NCBI GenBank assembly: GCA_025370055.1
Contig: CP073041.1
Span: forward strand, 4,244,272 to 4,308,271
Direction of reading: 5' to 3'
Source of the DNA: Woronichinia naegeliana WA131
GTDB taxonomy: Bacteria; Cyanobacteriota; Cyanobacteriia; Cyanobacteriales; Microcystaceae
Length of the DNA: 64,000 nt
Under the pieces are notes generated by a model. That model was not told the origin of the DNA. It ran no database searches and saw only the letters and a list, made by a program, of their open reading frames with translations. The first letter of the stretch is position 1; each line of letters starts with the position of its first letter. Positions 9,710-18,839 of this stretch are shown here, piece after piece. The position numbers and the translations under genes are program-made.

Positions 9710-10813
9710 ATGTATTCAGCATAATCCATTTGATGCTGATGATTCTCGTAATAAGTAATCGCCGCTTGTAGTTTCTCGGTAAGATTCTTAAGAATGACTT
9801 TTTTCTTCTTTGACTTCTTTCATCAGATTTAGCAGTTCTCCTGCTTTTCCTTTTTCATGCTTGAGTTCTCGACAATTTTCAGTCAACCATTCTTTTTGTT
9901 TTGACACTGTATTAGGATGCAACGCTTCTGCCAACGCTCCTAAGTAACCAGAGGCATGATAGAAATCTAATATCTGTTCTTCCGTTTGCTTTTCTAAAAA
10001 CTTCCAATTTGATTCTGCCCCGTCTGCTATCCCGACAAATGTTGCCTCTGGATAACGTTTTTTCGCTCGCTCAATTTCTCTTTCTAATCTTTCTAGAAAA
10101 CTCTTTTTTCCATACTCTGGTGCCGCACCTAGATAGATTGTATGTTGACGTTCGCCTTCACTATCGTATAGGGAAACGGTTCCCACCATTGCTTCACGGT
10201 AGCCATCCTCACACATCAGCATACAGGTTCCATCTAATCCTATTCCCACTGTTGCAATTTGGCTATCCTCCTTGGGCGGGGCATAACTCCACGCTTCTTC
10301 TTTTGCCTGTACCACACTTCCTACTGCTTCACTCAATCTTTGGATATAGGATAGCGCTACTTTTCTACCATGATTTTCTAATAAATCATTTTTCACCTCT
10401 TTGCCTGCCATCCCTGACATTTTTGAGGATACCTGTTTTGCCAATAATGGCGTTGATGTTATGATTATCCTTGCTTCTCTTTCTAAGGGGCAATACGTTT
10501 TTCCTCCTACTGAACGCTGATATACATGACGATTCACTATAACCTCACCATAAGGTGTTTGATATTCTTTCGGTTGCTCTCCCTTACTCTTCCAGATTTC
10601 TTCACCGATTTTTAAGGGTGAACCATCTGTATCTAAATATTTCAAGGCTTCTTTGCTGGCGATGCAACCTACTTCGTTTAAGCCTTTTTGAATATTTATT
10701 TCTGTATCCAACATTGAACGACTGAGTTCTAATGTTAGTTCTATTTTTATCTTTGAACCCTCTACATTAATTAGTTTTGCTGTCATCATTGTTTCCTCTT
10801 TGTCACTTTTCAT
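9710..10813 (-). pseudogene. ISKra4-family transposase, 3'-truncated with a frameshift
   Basis: The frame from ATG 10813 gives 341 residues: an N-terminal region with 'ELTLELSRSMLDTEINIQKGL', a 'YQTPYGEVIVNRHVYQRSVG' block typical of ISKra4, a catalytic 'VGIGLDGTCMLMCEDGYREAM' segment (first Asp) and 'FVGIADGAESNWKFLEKQT' (second Asp). It stops at 9788, but the +1 frame continues the family sequence ('KNLTEKLQAAITYYENHQHQ') to 9710, where IS5 copy 2 cuts it. The glutamate-containing C-terminus is missing, so it should be dead. Confidence 0.75.
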
Positions 10814-10859
10814 CTCATGTTAACACTTTTCTTTTCCTTCATCAACTAAAGGTCGCACC
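9710..10859 (-). mobile_element. ISKra4-family element, 3'-truncated
   Basis: A minus-strand fragment. Its 5' terminus is GGGTGCGACCTTTAG, read leftwards from about 10860, directly abutting IS5 copy 3. Its 3' part stops at 9710, where IS5 copy 2 begins. The 3' remainder of the element is not found elsewhere in the window. Confidence 0.7.
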
Positions 10860-12249
10860 CATTTAGAATGGCATTAGGAGCATTAATTATCAAAGAAATT
10901 TCAGGAAAAAGTGACAGAGAAACAGTAGAACAAATAAAAGAGAACCCTTATTTACAGTACTTTATAGGAATGGAAAGCTATAGTAGCAAAGAAGCATTTA
11001 ATGCGTCAATGATGGTTCATTTTCGTAAAAAAATAGGAATGGAATTAATAAATAAAATTAATAAAGAAATAGAAAAAAAGCGACGGGTGTAGCGTCAGAA
11101 AAAAAAGAAAATGAAGGAAAGTTATTGTTAGATGCGACTTGTACACCAGCAGATATAAAATATCCAACGGATATAGGAATATTGAATGATGCCAGAGAAA
11201 AAACAGAAAAAATAATAGATAAGCTGTATGAAGAAATAAAAGAGAAAAGGAAAGAAAAGCCGAGGACTTATAGGGAAGTGGCAAGAAAAGAGTACTTAGC
11301 CATAGCAAAAAAACGTCGTGTGTCAAAAAAAGAAAGAAGAAAAGGAACAAAAAAACAACTAGGATATATAAAAAGAAACTTGTCTGATATAGAAAAAATG
11401 ATAGAAGAGGGAGCAAAGTTAGAAAAACTAACGAAAAAAGAGCAAGAAGAGCTTGTAACGATAGGAAAAGTGTATGAGCAACAGTTAGAAATGTATGAAA
11501 AAAAGACAAATAAAGTAGAAAACAGAATTGTGAGTGTAAGCCAACCTCACGTGCGTCCAATAGTGCGTGGAAAAGCGGGAAAAGCAGTAGAGTTTGGAGC
11601 TAAAATATCGGCAAGTAATGTGAATGGCTTTGTCTTCTTAGACAAATTAAGTTGGGATAATTACAACGAATCGGGAGATTTACAAGCGCGAATAGAAGAA
11701 TATAAAAGGGAAACAGGATGTTATCCGGAATCGGTTCATGTGGATAAAATCTATCGAACAAAAGCGAATCGAGCTTATTGTAAAGAAAGGGATATAAGAA
11801 TGAGTGGTCCCCGATTGGGAAGACCGCCGAAAGAGGTGAGCAAAGAAAAAAAGAAAGAGGCACGCTCAGATGAAAGAGTGCGTAATGCCATTGAGGGTAA
11901 ATTCGGACAGGGAAAGAGGAAATTTAGTCTTGGTCGAGTGATGGCCAAACTACCTGAGACCTCGGAAACGGTAATTGCGATGAACTTTTTGGTAATGAAT
12001 CTTTCTACTCTACTTCAGAAGACAAAAAGTAAAAAGTTGTAGAGTCGTTTTTCTTGTGAAAAATGGTGTTAATTTTCCTCTCTTTTGTGAGGAGTGATTT
12101 GTGTTGACCTTTTTAGACAGAAAGGAACAATAGATTAAACAAAATCTGTATTTTGATTTGTTTCCATAAGGATAAGTTATCTATGCTTTTTCAGTCCATA
12201 CTTCCCTAACCCACATTTCTTTCGTTTTTTGACTTTTTCAGCAAGCCCT
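10860..12249 (+). mobile_element. IS5/IS1182-type element, copy 3, 5'-truncated
   Basis: Begins inside the transposase N-terminal domain at 10860, directly against the ISKra4 5' end, and runs to an intact right terminus TTTTTCAGCAAGCCCT ending at 12249. It is followed by AATT, the duplication also seen around copies 4 and 5. The arrangement fits an ISKra4 insertion into this copy followed by loss of its 5' part. Confidence 0.85.
10868..12042 (+). pseudogene. IS5/IS1182-type transposase, 5'-truncated and frameshifted (copy 3)
   Basis: The first frame starts within the N-terminal domain (MALGALIIKEISG) and ends at 11092 with the same 7-A frameshift seen in copies 1 and 2. The second frame gives the whole catalytic domain to the stop at 12042 (about 305 residues: 'LLDATCTPAD' Asp, 'VHVDKIYRTKANR' Asp, 'AIEGKFGQGKRKFS' Glu). 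It lacks the first 60 residues, so it is a remnant. Confidence 0.85.
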
Positions 12250-12337
12250 AATTAGCCGCGATCGCCGTTTTATTGACCTCATTAATCAAGCGCGATTCCC
12301 CGTAAAAATTTAACACGGTTAAAATCTCAAAATATCC
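12250..12337 (-). pseudogene. Unrecognised coding scrap between mobile elements
   Basis: One minus-strand frame reads as plausible protein without a stop ('ILTVLNFYGESRLINEVNK' and then TAIAAN). It is cut by IS5 copy 3 on one side and ends near 12340. It contains one HIP1 site. I do not recognise a family. It is probably part of a host gene destroyed by insertions. Confidence 0.3.
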
Positions 12338-12349
12338 CTACCTGTAAAT

Positions 12350-12561
12350 AGGGCTTGCTGAAAAAGTCCACAAAACGAACCTAGATGCCACAGGGCGCGA
12401 AAAATGGTGACTTCAGAGATCAGTTTCCAGTTTTACCTCATATTTTTCCAGCAAAGTGCATGGATTTTGAGCCTCCAAATGCCATAACCTTGCATCTGAT
12501 CGTTTGTAAAATGCCTGAAAGTATTGTCTAGCAAGGATTTTATCCTTATTCAGCAAGCCCT
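12350..12561. mobile_element. 212-bp MITE with IS5/IS1182-type termini
   Basis: The ends AGGGCTTGCTGAAAAA and TTATTCAGCAAGCCCT match the terminal repeats of the five large IS5-type copies nearby. The element is flanked by a perfect 4-bp duplicate, AAAT, at 12346-12349 and 12562-12565. The interior shares no obvious similarity with the transposase and has no ORF of note. It should be mobilised in trans by the IS5-type transposase. Confidence 0.85.
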
Positions 12562-12641
12562 AAATAATTCGTTGATAGATTATCCTGTGAAACGGTACGA
12601 TAGGGCTTTCGAGCTCGCGTCAGATGTAATCAACGAAAATT

Positions 12642-12776
12642 TTACAGCAAGTAGAAATTTGCCCAATATTGCCGCTCCGCCAAGAGGCTATCCAGTTTGC
12701 CTAACTGTACCAATCCCACCGCCCCTTGCCGATCCGTCATGCGATAGTTAAATCCCAATAGATTAAACTCCGGCAG
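12642..12776 (-). pseudogene. DegT/DnrJ/EryC1/StrS aminotransferase fragment
   Basis: About 44 codons on the minus strand read 'LPEFNLLGFNYRMTDRQGAV', then GLVQLGKLDSLLAERQYWA, and then stop. The 'GFNYRMTDxQGAVGLxQL' block is the hallmark of PLP-dependent sugar aminotransferases (DegT family), where it follows the active-site lysine region. The rest of the gene is absent, so this is a relic of a nucleotide-sugar or surface-polysaccharide gene broken by the IS nest. Confidence 0.6.
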
Positions 12777-12906
12777 TAAATAGGTTTACTCTTTTTCTCT
12801 TTGATAGCTGGCAACACCTCCTTAATTTTATGCTTGAGCAGTTTGACCCTCTTCCCACTGCCAACTCTTCCTAGTCTTTCAAATTTAGAATTGCTGGCTA
12901 AAGGGC

Positions 12907-14387
12907 CAGGGCGAACGCATCTAAAAATGATACAGATACAAGAACATTATAGAGGGATGGATAAGGGAAAATAAGGGAAAGTGCATAGAAAACAAAAGCG
13001 ATGAAACTCCGACCCAAATATAGACTGGTAGAACACTTTGCCGAAATAGATGACCCTCGCATCGAACGAACAAAACGGCATAAACTCATTGATATTCTAA
13101 CGATTGCCATCTTAGCCGTCATTTGTGGAGCAGAAGGTTGGGTAGCCATGGAAAGTTTCGGCAAGGCTAAACATCAATGGCTAAAAAAAATTTTGGAATT
13201 GCCAAATGGCATCCCCTCCCACGATACGTTTGCGCGTGTATTTGCTAGTCTGAATCCAGAGCAATTTCAAGACTGTTTTCTGCATTGGGTCAAAAGTATA
13301 GCGGAGGTAAGTGAAGGGGAAGTGATAGCGATTGACGGCAAAACCCTTCGCCACTCCTATGATAATGCCAACGGAAAGGGCGCAATTCAGATGGTAAGTG
13401 CATGGGCAACAGCAAATCGTCTAGTACTAGGACAGTGCAAGGTGGAAAGCAAATCGAATGAAATCACGGCGATACCCAAACTCCTGAAAATGCTAGAGGT
13501 CAAAGGTTGTATCGTAACGATTGATGCCATGGGAACTCAGACAAAGATTGCCCAACAGATAGTAGGGCGAGGGGGAGATTATGTTTTGGCATTGAAAGGC
13601 AATCAAGGTAATCTATGTGAGGATGTTGAACAATTATTTGCTCATGCTCAATCGGTTAATTTTGCGGGAATTAAGCATGATTTTCATCAAACAATAGACA
13701 AGGGACATGGACGGATTGAAATTCGCCGTTGCTGGACGATGGAACAAACAGAATTTTTGCTGGGTGGGGAGAAATGGGCAAAGTTGACGAGCATCTGTAT
13801 GATTAAAGCGGAGAGACGATTGAAAGACAAAACAGAGTATGAGACCCGCTACTATATCAGTAGCCTGCCGAGTAATGCTCAAAAATTATCCCAATCTGTT
13901 CGTAGTCATTGGTTGATAGAAAACTCTTTACATTGGGTTCTAGACTTGGCCTTCAACGAGGATGCTTGTCGCATTCGTAAGGATTTTGCTCCTGAGAATT
14001 TAGCCGTCTTACGCCATATCGCTCTTAACTTGCTCACAAAGGAAAATACTCTGAAACTTGGTATCAAGAATAAACGGCTACGCGCTGGTTGGGACGAGGA
14101 CTATCTCCTTAAGGTTTTACTCGGATAAGATGCGTTTGCCCTGTTCTGACCTTATCTGGCATCCATAAACTTCGCACTGTCCAGTTAGGCAACTTGCTCA
14201 AGAGCAGCATCAACAGGAAAAGCGATTAATTTTCTATAACAAGACTCAAAACCGCGATCGCAGAGCAAACGCATCTAAATTCTAGACTCCTTATCTGATA
14301 AGACTTTCAGCGTTTCATAAAAAATCAATCATGATCTCGGAAACCCTTATCCAGCCTACCTTTCAAAAATAAGATGCGTTCGCCCTG
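12907..14387 (+). mobile_element. ISAs1-family element plus a MITE-like partner within one target duplication
   Basis: The outer ends are a perfect inverted repeat, CAGGGCGAACGCATCT, flanked by the 10-bp duplicate gctaaagggc at 12897-12906 and 14388-14397. Inside are two units. One is a full IS from 12907 to 14143, ending AAGATGCGTTTGCCCTG. The other is a 127-bp non-coding unit, 14261-14387, with ends CAGAGCAAACGCATCT and CAGGGCGAACGCATCT. The 117-bp spacer (14144-14260) contains a right-end scrap of the IS701-like element (about 14148-14186) and a HIP1 site. Only the outermost ends share a duplicate. Confidence 0.75.
13001..14128 (+). CDS. ISAs1-family transposase
   Basis: A 375-residue apparently intact protein with the normal ISAs1 layout. 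An N-terminal DUF4338-like/DDE_Tnp_1-assoc domain ('[20 protein letters not shown]') is followed by '[14 protein letters not shown]' (catalytic Asp), '[17 protein letters not shown]' (second Asp), '[13 protein letters not shown]', and the C-terminal '[20 protein letters not shown]' block (Glu and helper residues). The length matches full family members. It is one of only two transposases in the nest without visible damage (the other is IS630 at 2335). Confidence 0.92.
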   Translation: MKLRPKYRLVEHFAEIDDPRIERTKRHKLIDILTIAILAVICGAEGWVAMESFGKAKHQWLKKILELPNGIPSHDTFARVFASLNPEQFQDCFLHWVKSIAEVSEGEVIAIDGKTLRHSYDNANGKGAIQMVSAWATANRLVLGQCKVESKSNEITAIPKLLKMLEVKGCIVTIDAMGTQTKIAQQIVGRGGDYVLALKGNQGNLCEDVEQLFAHAQSVNFAGIKHDFHQTIDKGHGRIEIRRCWTMEQTEFLLGGEKWAKLTSICMIKAERRLKDKTEYETRYYISSLPSNAQKLSQSVRSHWLIENSLHWVLDLAFNEDACRIRKDFAPENLAVLRHIALNLLTKENTLKLGIKNKRLRAGWDEDYLLKVLLG

Positions 14388-14495
14388 GCTAAAGGGCTGG
14401 GTTTCTACCCATTTTTCCGATGAATGGGAGAATAGAAAAGACAATTTGACGAATAACGCTGACTCTGATTCTAGAACCTTGACTAGTACTGTAAA

Positions 14496-15170
14496 ATGTT
14501 GCTCCTTCAATTTAGTACTTCTCACTACTGTCGTAAAGCCCGATTAGCTCTTAACTATAAGGGAATTTCCTTTCAAGTTGAAAACTTAACCCCTGGTCTC
14601 CATGTTCTAAAACTCAAACCACTTACGGGATTAACTACCATTCCGGTATTGCTGCCTCAAGAAGCAGGACAACCTCAAGTGGTAGCTGATTCTACTCAGA
14701 TTTTTCATTACTTAGAACAATATCAGCCTTTACCCCCTTTAAAGTTGCTTAATCCCCAACAACAACTCCAGGCCGCATTATTAGAAGACTGGTTAGATGA
14801 AAGTATTGGTACAGCAACCCGATTTGTCTATTATCATTTTCGAGCCGGAGCCGGCAAGATGCTCGATGCTTCGCTGATGAGTCAGACCGTGATTAGCGTT
14901 GTCCGTGCTCAGTATGGTATCAATCCAGCTTCCGTCAAATTGGCCCGCGATCGCCTGACATTGGCCATGCAGGTACTAGAGACATGGAAAGTTTCTCCCT
15001 ATCTAGTCGGAGAGCAAATCAGTATAGCAGATTTAGCGGCCGCCGCCTTACTCAGTCCTTTAGCTTTGATCCCTGACTATCGGCAATCCTATCCCTGGCT
15101 CTTTGAACGAATTCGGGAAATTCATCAACAATGTGGTGAACCCTTACCCCCTGGATTAAACCCAGGCTAA
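14496..15170 (+). CDS. Glutathione S-transferase family protein
   Basis: A 224-residue soluble protein. The N-terminal thioredoxin-like domain (1-80) has 'FSTSHYCRKARLALN' with a candidate active residue Cys12, the cis-proline in 'LTTIPVL' (Pro50) and the glutathione gamma-glutamyl contact 'DSTQIFHYLE' (Asp65-Ser66). An all-helical C-terminal domain follows, with 'LVGEQISIADLAAAALLSPL', the conserved N-capping box region. The substrate is unknown. It runs convergently with fbp, leaving only 8 bases between the two stops. It sits 98 bp beyond the ISAs1 target duplicate, so its own promoter may have been altered by the insertion. Confidence 0.88.
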   Translation: MLLLQFSTSHYCRKARLALNYKGISFQVENLTPGLHVLKLKPLTGLTTIPVLLPQEAGQPQVVADSTQIFHYLEQYQPLPPLKLLNPQQQLQAALLEDWLDESIGTATRFVYYHFRAGAGKMLDASLMSQTVISVVRAQYGINPASVKLARDRLTLAMQVLETWKVSPYLVGEQISIADLAAAALLSPLALIPDYRQSYPWLFERIREIHQQCGEPLPPGLNPG

Positions 15171-15178
15171 TTTATCAA

Positions 15179-16243
15179 TTAAGCTTCCTCCACTGCTCTG
15201 CGCTTGCGATCGGCAATAAAAGATTCTACTAATTTGACATCCTCTTTGCTACCAATCACTAATGGCGTGCGTTGATGAAGCTTTTTCGGAACTAAATCTA
15301 AAATAGCTTGAGAACCATCACTGGCTTTACCGCCCGCTTGTTCGACTAAAAAGGCCAAAGGAGCCGTTTCGTAGAGTAAACGCAATTTTCCTTCGGGATT
15401 TTTAATGGTACCAGGATAAAGAAAAACGCCTCCCTGCATCAGAATGCGATGAATGTCTCCCACTAAGGCCCCGCTATAACGAGAGGTATAACCTTCATGG
15501 CGATGAACATAACGAGTATAGTCCCGAAGAGCTTCGTCCCACTGCCAAAAGTTGCCTTCATTGGTGCTGTAGATGGGGCCATGATCGGGAATTTGAATAT
15601 TCTCCTGGGCTAAAATAAATTCTCCCAAACTGGGATCTAGGACGAATGAATGCAGACCCGCGCCGAGGGAATAGACCAAAAGGGTAGAAGGGCCATAGAG
15701 AATATAACCGGCTGCCAACTGTTGACGGCCATTTTGTTGTAATAAATCCTGGGCATCTCCGGCTAGATCATCTCCCTGTTGTTGACGAATGGCAAAAATG
15801 GAACCGACGTTTAAATTAATATCCACGTTGGAGGAGCCATCTATAGGATCATAAAGCAGGGTATAGCGACCAATCGGGCAATTTTCAGGAATGTAGTAGG
15901 GTTTTTCCATTTCTTCAGAGGCTAATCGACAGACCAGACCGCTTTGTTTAAAAACGGAAATAAACACGTCGTTAGCATAAACATCCATTTTTTTGACGGA
16001 TTCCCCCTGGACATTCGTTTCGCCAGTAAATCCCAGAACATCGGCCATTAACCCAGCTTTGCTCAAACGACGAGAGATTAATTTACCGGCCAGGGCAATA
16101 CGATTCATAATGGCACTGAGATCCTGGGCTTCGGCACTAAAACTATGCAGTTGTTGCAGAACGTGGCGAGAAAGGGTTGTGCAATCTCGATCCAGGGTAT
16201 GTTCAGGAATACTTACACCACTTGCCTCAACCATGACATTCAC
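15179..16243 (-). CDS. fbp: Fructose-1,6-bisphosphatase class I
   Basis: A 354-residue enzyme that hydrolyses fructose-1,6-bisphosphate in gluconeogenesis and the Calvin cycle. The metal-binding motif [10 protein letters not shown] is at 132-141, and the family signature [20 protein letters not shown] at 285-304 contains the catalytic metal ligand Glu. 'EEM' at 110-112 and the Lys/Tyr residues of the substrate loop are present. Cyanobacteria also use a dual FBPase/SBPase (GlpX type), so this class I form is the dedicated gluconeogenic one. I used the first ATG, at 16243; a second in-frame ATG lies three codons in. Confidence 0.95.
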   Translation of the reverse strand: MNVMVEASGVSIPEHTLDRDCTTLSRHVLQQLHSFSAEAQDLSAIMNRIALAGKLISRRLSKAGLMADVLGFTGETNVQGESVKKMDVYANDVFISVFKQSGLVCRLASEEMEKPYYIPENCPIGRYTLLYDPIDGSSNVDINLNVGSIFAIRQQQGDDLAGDAQDLLQQNGRQQLAAGYILYGPSTLLVYSLGAGLHSFVLDPSLGEFILAQENIQIPDHGPIYSTNEGNFWQWDEALRDYTRYVHRHEGYTSRYSGALVGDIHRILMQGGVFLYPGTIKNPEGKLRLLYETAPLAFLVEQAGGKASDGSQAILDLVPKKLHQRTPLVIGSKEDVKLVESFIADRKRRAVEEA

Positions 16244-16283
16244 CTCTGAAGTTAAAAGTTAACAGGACGGAATCAATGGCCAA

Positions 16284-16493
16284 TCAATCAATGGAAATGG
16301 TCTGGGGGCGATTATCGTTGCTACGATCTATGTCCTGACTGGAAAAATCGGTGACACCTTGTTTCTCTAACCAACTTTTGAGGGGATCTTCGGTCAGTTT
16401 GACTCGTAGTAATCCAGAGAAAAAGCCACCGGCAAAGGCAAGCGGTTGATGAACGAGTTCTTTCAGAATTGGTTGTAGTTCAGTGATAAACAT
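16284..16493 (-). CDS. Small conserved hypothetical protein
   Basis: A 69-residue ORF starting 'MFITELQPILKELVHQPLAF' with a glycine/phenylalanine-rich segment ('AFAGGFFSGLLRVKLTEDPL') and a polar C-terminus. It lies 40 bp upstream of fbp on the same strand. It resembles short cyanobacterial proteins of unknown function; the coherent composition and position support a real gene. I see no known domain. Confidence 0.55.
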   Translation of the reverse strand: MFITELQPILKELVHQPLAFAGGFFSGLLRVKLTEDPLKSWLEKQGVTDFSSQDIDRSNDNRPQTISID

Positions 16494-16574
16494 AAATGAA
16501 GTAGGTTGGTTCGAGATAGAGAATGAAGGTGCGTCTGTTTTGCCGTTAACAAAGCCACTACTTAAAGCTAATAC

Positions 16575-17378
16575 TTAGGTTAACGCATGATAATGGGGTA
16601 AAATTTTCAGATCCTGAATCGGTTGATTGTTAAGACAATACCAGTGACAGGTAAATAGATCCGGGGATTGAAGACTGAGAGAGGCGATCGCCGGTGCTGC
16701 CGGAAAGGGCCAGAGACGATCAAAGATTACCGTCTGCTCACTGAGACCAAATTGCAGAAGATAGACTGAAGGCGGAGCGGCCAAGGCTTCCAAACAATTA
16801 AAGGCAAAGGAATAAAGCTGCTGTCGTAGCGCATCTGTCAAGTCAATGGCTGGCTGATAGGCATTGGGCATTTCGCCTTCACTAATTATCTCACCATACA
16901 AAGGCCCTTTACTTGTCCAGACAATAGGTAGCCAGTGATCTCCTAACCAATGAATATCGGTGTGACTAGTGCAATTTAACTTTTCTGTTACCCAGCGACG
17001 ATAACCTAAGATATCCTGACAAGTTTGATAGACCGAACGGGCGGGAAAGGTTAACCAAGGGGGCAATTGAATCGTTAAGGGACAGAGGATTTGGCCCACC
17101 GTCGGCATTGATCGCTGTCCCCCCTCTGACCAAAGTGAGGCTACGGCGATCGTTTCAATCACTGTATGAGGAGAATTGGTATCAATCGCTTGTTTGAGAG
17201 CCATCACCATTCTTTCTGTGACGGGGGACGCAGCAATTAAACGTCCTTCCTGTTTAACTTTGGCATTGACAATAATACTGACTCGTCCATTGCGGTTTGG
17301 TTGTTTAAGTTGATGATTGCCCACGATCCCTAAAACCTTAATTGTTAATGCTGACGTTGGAAGGCGATCGCCTCTCAT
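16575..17378 (-). CDS. Conserved hypothetical protein
   Basis: A 267-residue soluble protein, no signal peptide and no membrane segment. The N-terminal half has short beta-rich segments ('ALTIKVLGIVGNHQL', 'GRVSIIVNAKVKQEG'); the C-terminal part is rich in aromatic residues. I do not recognise a family. It sits directly downstream of sasA (19 bp from the sasA stop) and is probably co-transcribed with it. The first codons overlap a HIP1-like gcgatcgc. Confidence 0.6.
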   Translation of the reverse strand: MRGDRLPTSALTIKVLGIVGNHQLKQPNRNGRVSIIVNAKVKQEGRLIAASPVTERMVMALKQAIDTNSPHTVIETIAVASLWSEGGQRSMPTVGQILCPLTIQLPPWLTFPARSVYQTCQDILGYRRWVTEKLNCTSHTDIHWLGDHWLPIVWTSKGPLYGEIISEGEMPNAYQPAIDLTDALRQQLYSFAFNCLEALAAPPSVYLLQFGLSEQTVIFDRLWPFPAAPAIASLSLQSPDLFTCHWYCLNNQPIQDLKILPHYHALT

Positions 17379-17397
17379 ACCTGTCTCTTACTTTACT

Positions 17398-18555
17398 TTA
17401 ACGATGAACGGGTAAGGTAAACACAAAACAACTTCCCTGTTCCGGCACACTATTGACCCAAATTTGTCCATAGTGGGCCCGAATAATTTTACGACACAGA
17501 GAAAGTCCCAAACCATAACCATCCTTTTCCTGATCTCGTTGGAGACGAAAATGCCCTTCAAAGATACTTTCTTGTTTAGTCTCAGGAATGCCAGGCCCAT
17601 TATCAGCAATGCTAACTTGTACCTTTTGAGTTGTACGGTGAAGGATTGATAGGGTAATTTTTCCGCCATCCGGTGTATATTTGATGGCATTGTCTAACAA
17701 ATTGACAATTACCTGTCGAATTAATTCCTCATCGGCAAAGACAAAGGGAACATCCTGGGGAATATCATCAATTAACGCCAAGGACTTTTTCCGAAATTTT
17801 TCCTGATAAAGCTCTAGTATTTCATAGCAGAGAGACTGAAGACACATGGGACTGCTATTGACCACGAACTGAGCATTCATGTTTTTAGAAGCCTGAAGAA
17901 TATCAGTAATCAGACGGTTCATAACCCGAAACTGCTTACGGGATTGTTGAAAGAGTTGATCCCGCAGTTTTAGATTTTTTTCGGTATTTCCTTGACTCTG
18001 CAAAATCTCTAAGGTATCCACAGCAATGGATGCGGCTGTTAAAGGACTTCGTAAATCGTGAGCTAACATCGCCAGCACTTGATCCTTAAACTTAAGCTGT
18101 TCTAATAAAGCTTCCTGCTCCTGTTTCAAGTGGAAAATTTCATCCGCCATTTTCATGATTTCCCCAGAGTACCCCACCGATGACAATTCTCTTGGACAAC
18201 TAGGGGCAACCTCTTCTAAGTGAACCTGTTGCAACAACTGTTCGGCGATCGCTTCTTCCCAACGAGGCCACCATTTTTTCAGTTGATTAACAATATTACT
18301 GCCGGCTAAGGTTTGCTTTGGTTCTGGAGCAACTTTTACCAAGGAAGGTGTAGCTACTAATCGAAAATGCTCAACCAATTGGGGCTGTTTGCCGATCTCA
18401 ATCACTTGAAGCTCAAAATCGTAATGCTTTTCAATTGTTTTCAGATAATTTTGGATTTCTTTAACATATTCCTGGGAATAGGGACGCTCATCAATAAACA
18501 GCAAAAATTGCAGTGACAGAGGAACTGAGTTACCTTGCCTAGAGGCTGTTGGCAT
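17398..18555 (-). CDS. sasA: Adaptive-response sensory histidine kinase SasA (circadian clock output)
   Basis: A 385-residue soluble kinase. Residues 14-100 form a KaiB-like thioredoxin-fold sensor ('LQFLLFIDERPYSQEYVKEI', then 'VATPSLVKVAPEPKQTLAG') used to bind KaiC. A short coiled coil leads to the HisKA dimerisation domain with phospho-acceptor His166 in 'LAMLAHDLRSPLTAAS'. The ATPase domain follows with the N box 'VNLLDNAIKYTPDGG', G1 'DNGPGIP' and G2 'GYGLGLSLCR'. In cyanobacteria SasA reads the KaiC phosphorylation state and passes phosphate to RpaA. The length and domain order are those of canonical SasA. Confidence 0.95.
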   Translation of the reverse strand: MPTASRQGNSVPLSLQFLLFIDERPYSQEYVKEIQNYLKTIEKHYDFELQVIEIGKQPQLVEHFRLVATPSLVKVAPEPKQTLAGSNIVNQLKKWWPRWEEAIAEQLLQQVHLEEVAPSCPRELSSVGYSGEIMKMADEIFHLKQEQEALLEQLKFKDQVLAMLAHDLRSPLTAASIAVDTLEILQSQGNTEKNLKLRDQLFQQSRKQFRVMNRLITDILQASKNMNAQFVVNSSPMCLQSLCYEILELYQEKFRKKSLALIDDIPQDVPFVFADEELIRQVIVNLLDNAIKYTPDGGKITLSILHRTTQKVQVSIADNGPGIPETKQESIFEGHFRLQRDQEKDGYGLGLSLCRKIIRAHYGQIWVNSVPEQGSCFVFTLPVHR

Positions 18556-18839
18556 ACTATGAGGTCTACTCCTGAAAGGATGAAAAGTCTGTCCTTGGCG
18601 GAATCTCTCTGATAAAAAGATATAACAGAACGAGCTTGCTTGATTTTAATGTCTGCTTAAGGATTAACGCAATGCCCCTATTGTCAAACGACTCAGAAGC
18701 GACTGCCCTGATTCTCCTCTTCCAACTTAAAGCGATTCGTTTTAGCCGGGCTCTCGTAAGATCTTGCCATGAATACTGGTAAAATCAGCTAAACTTAACA
18801 GTGAATGTTAAGACAACCCCAAAAAGGTGCGGAATCCCT

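Noticed and set aside
11045..11560. Long leucine/phenylalanine-rich open frame opposite the IS5-type transposase (also at 8920-9225, 35308-35811 and 37040-37504)
   Set aside because: Composition is a mirror of the lysine/glutamate-rich transposase codons on the other strand. It recurs in every copy and has no independent support.
12524..12751. 75-codon open frame on the plus strand
   Set aside because: It starts inside the 212-bp MITE and runs antisense through the DegT aminotransferase relic, so it has no coherent coding signal of its own.
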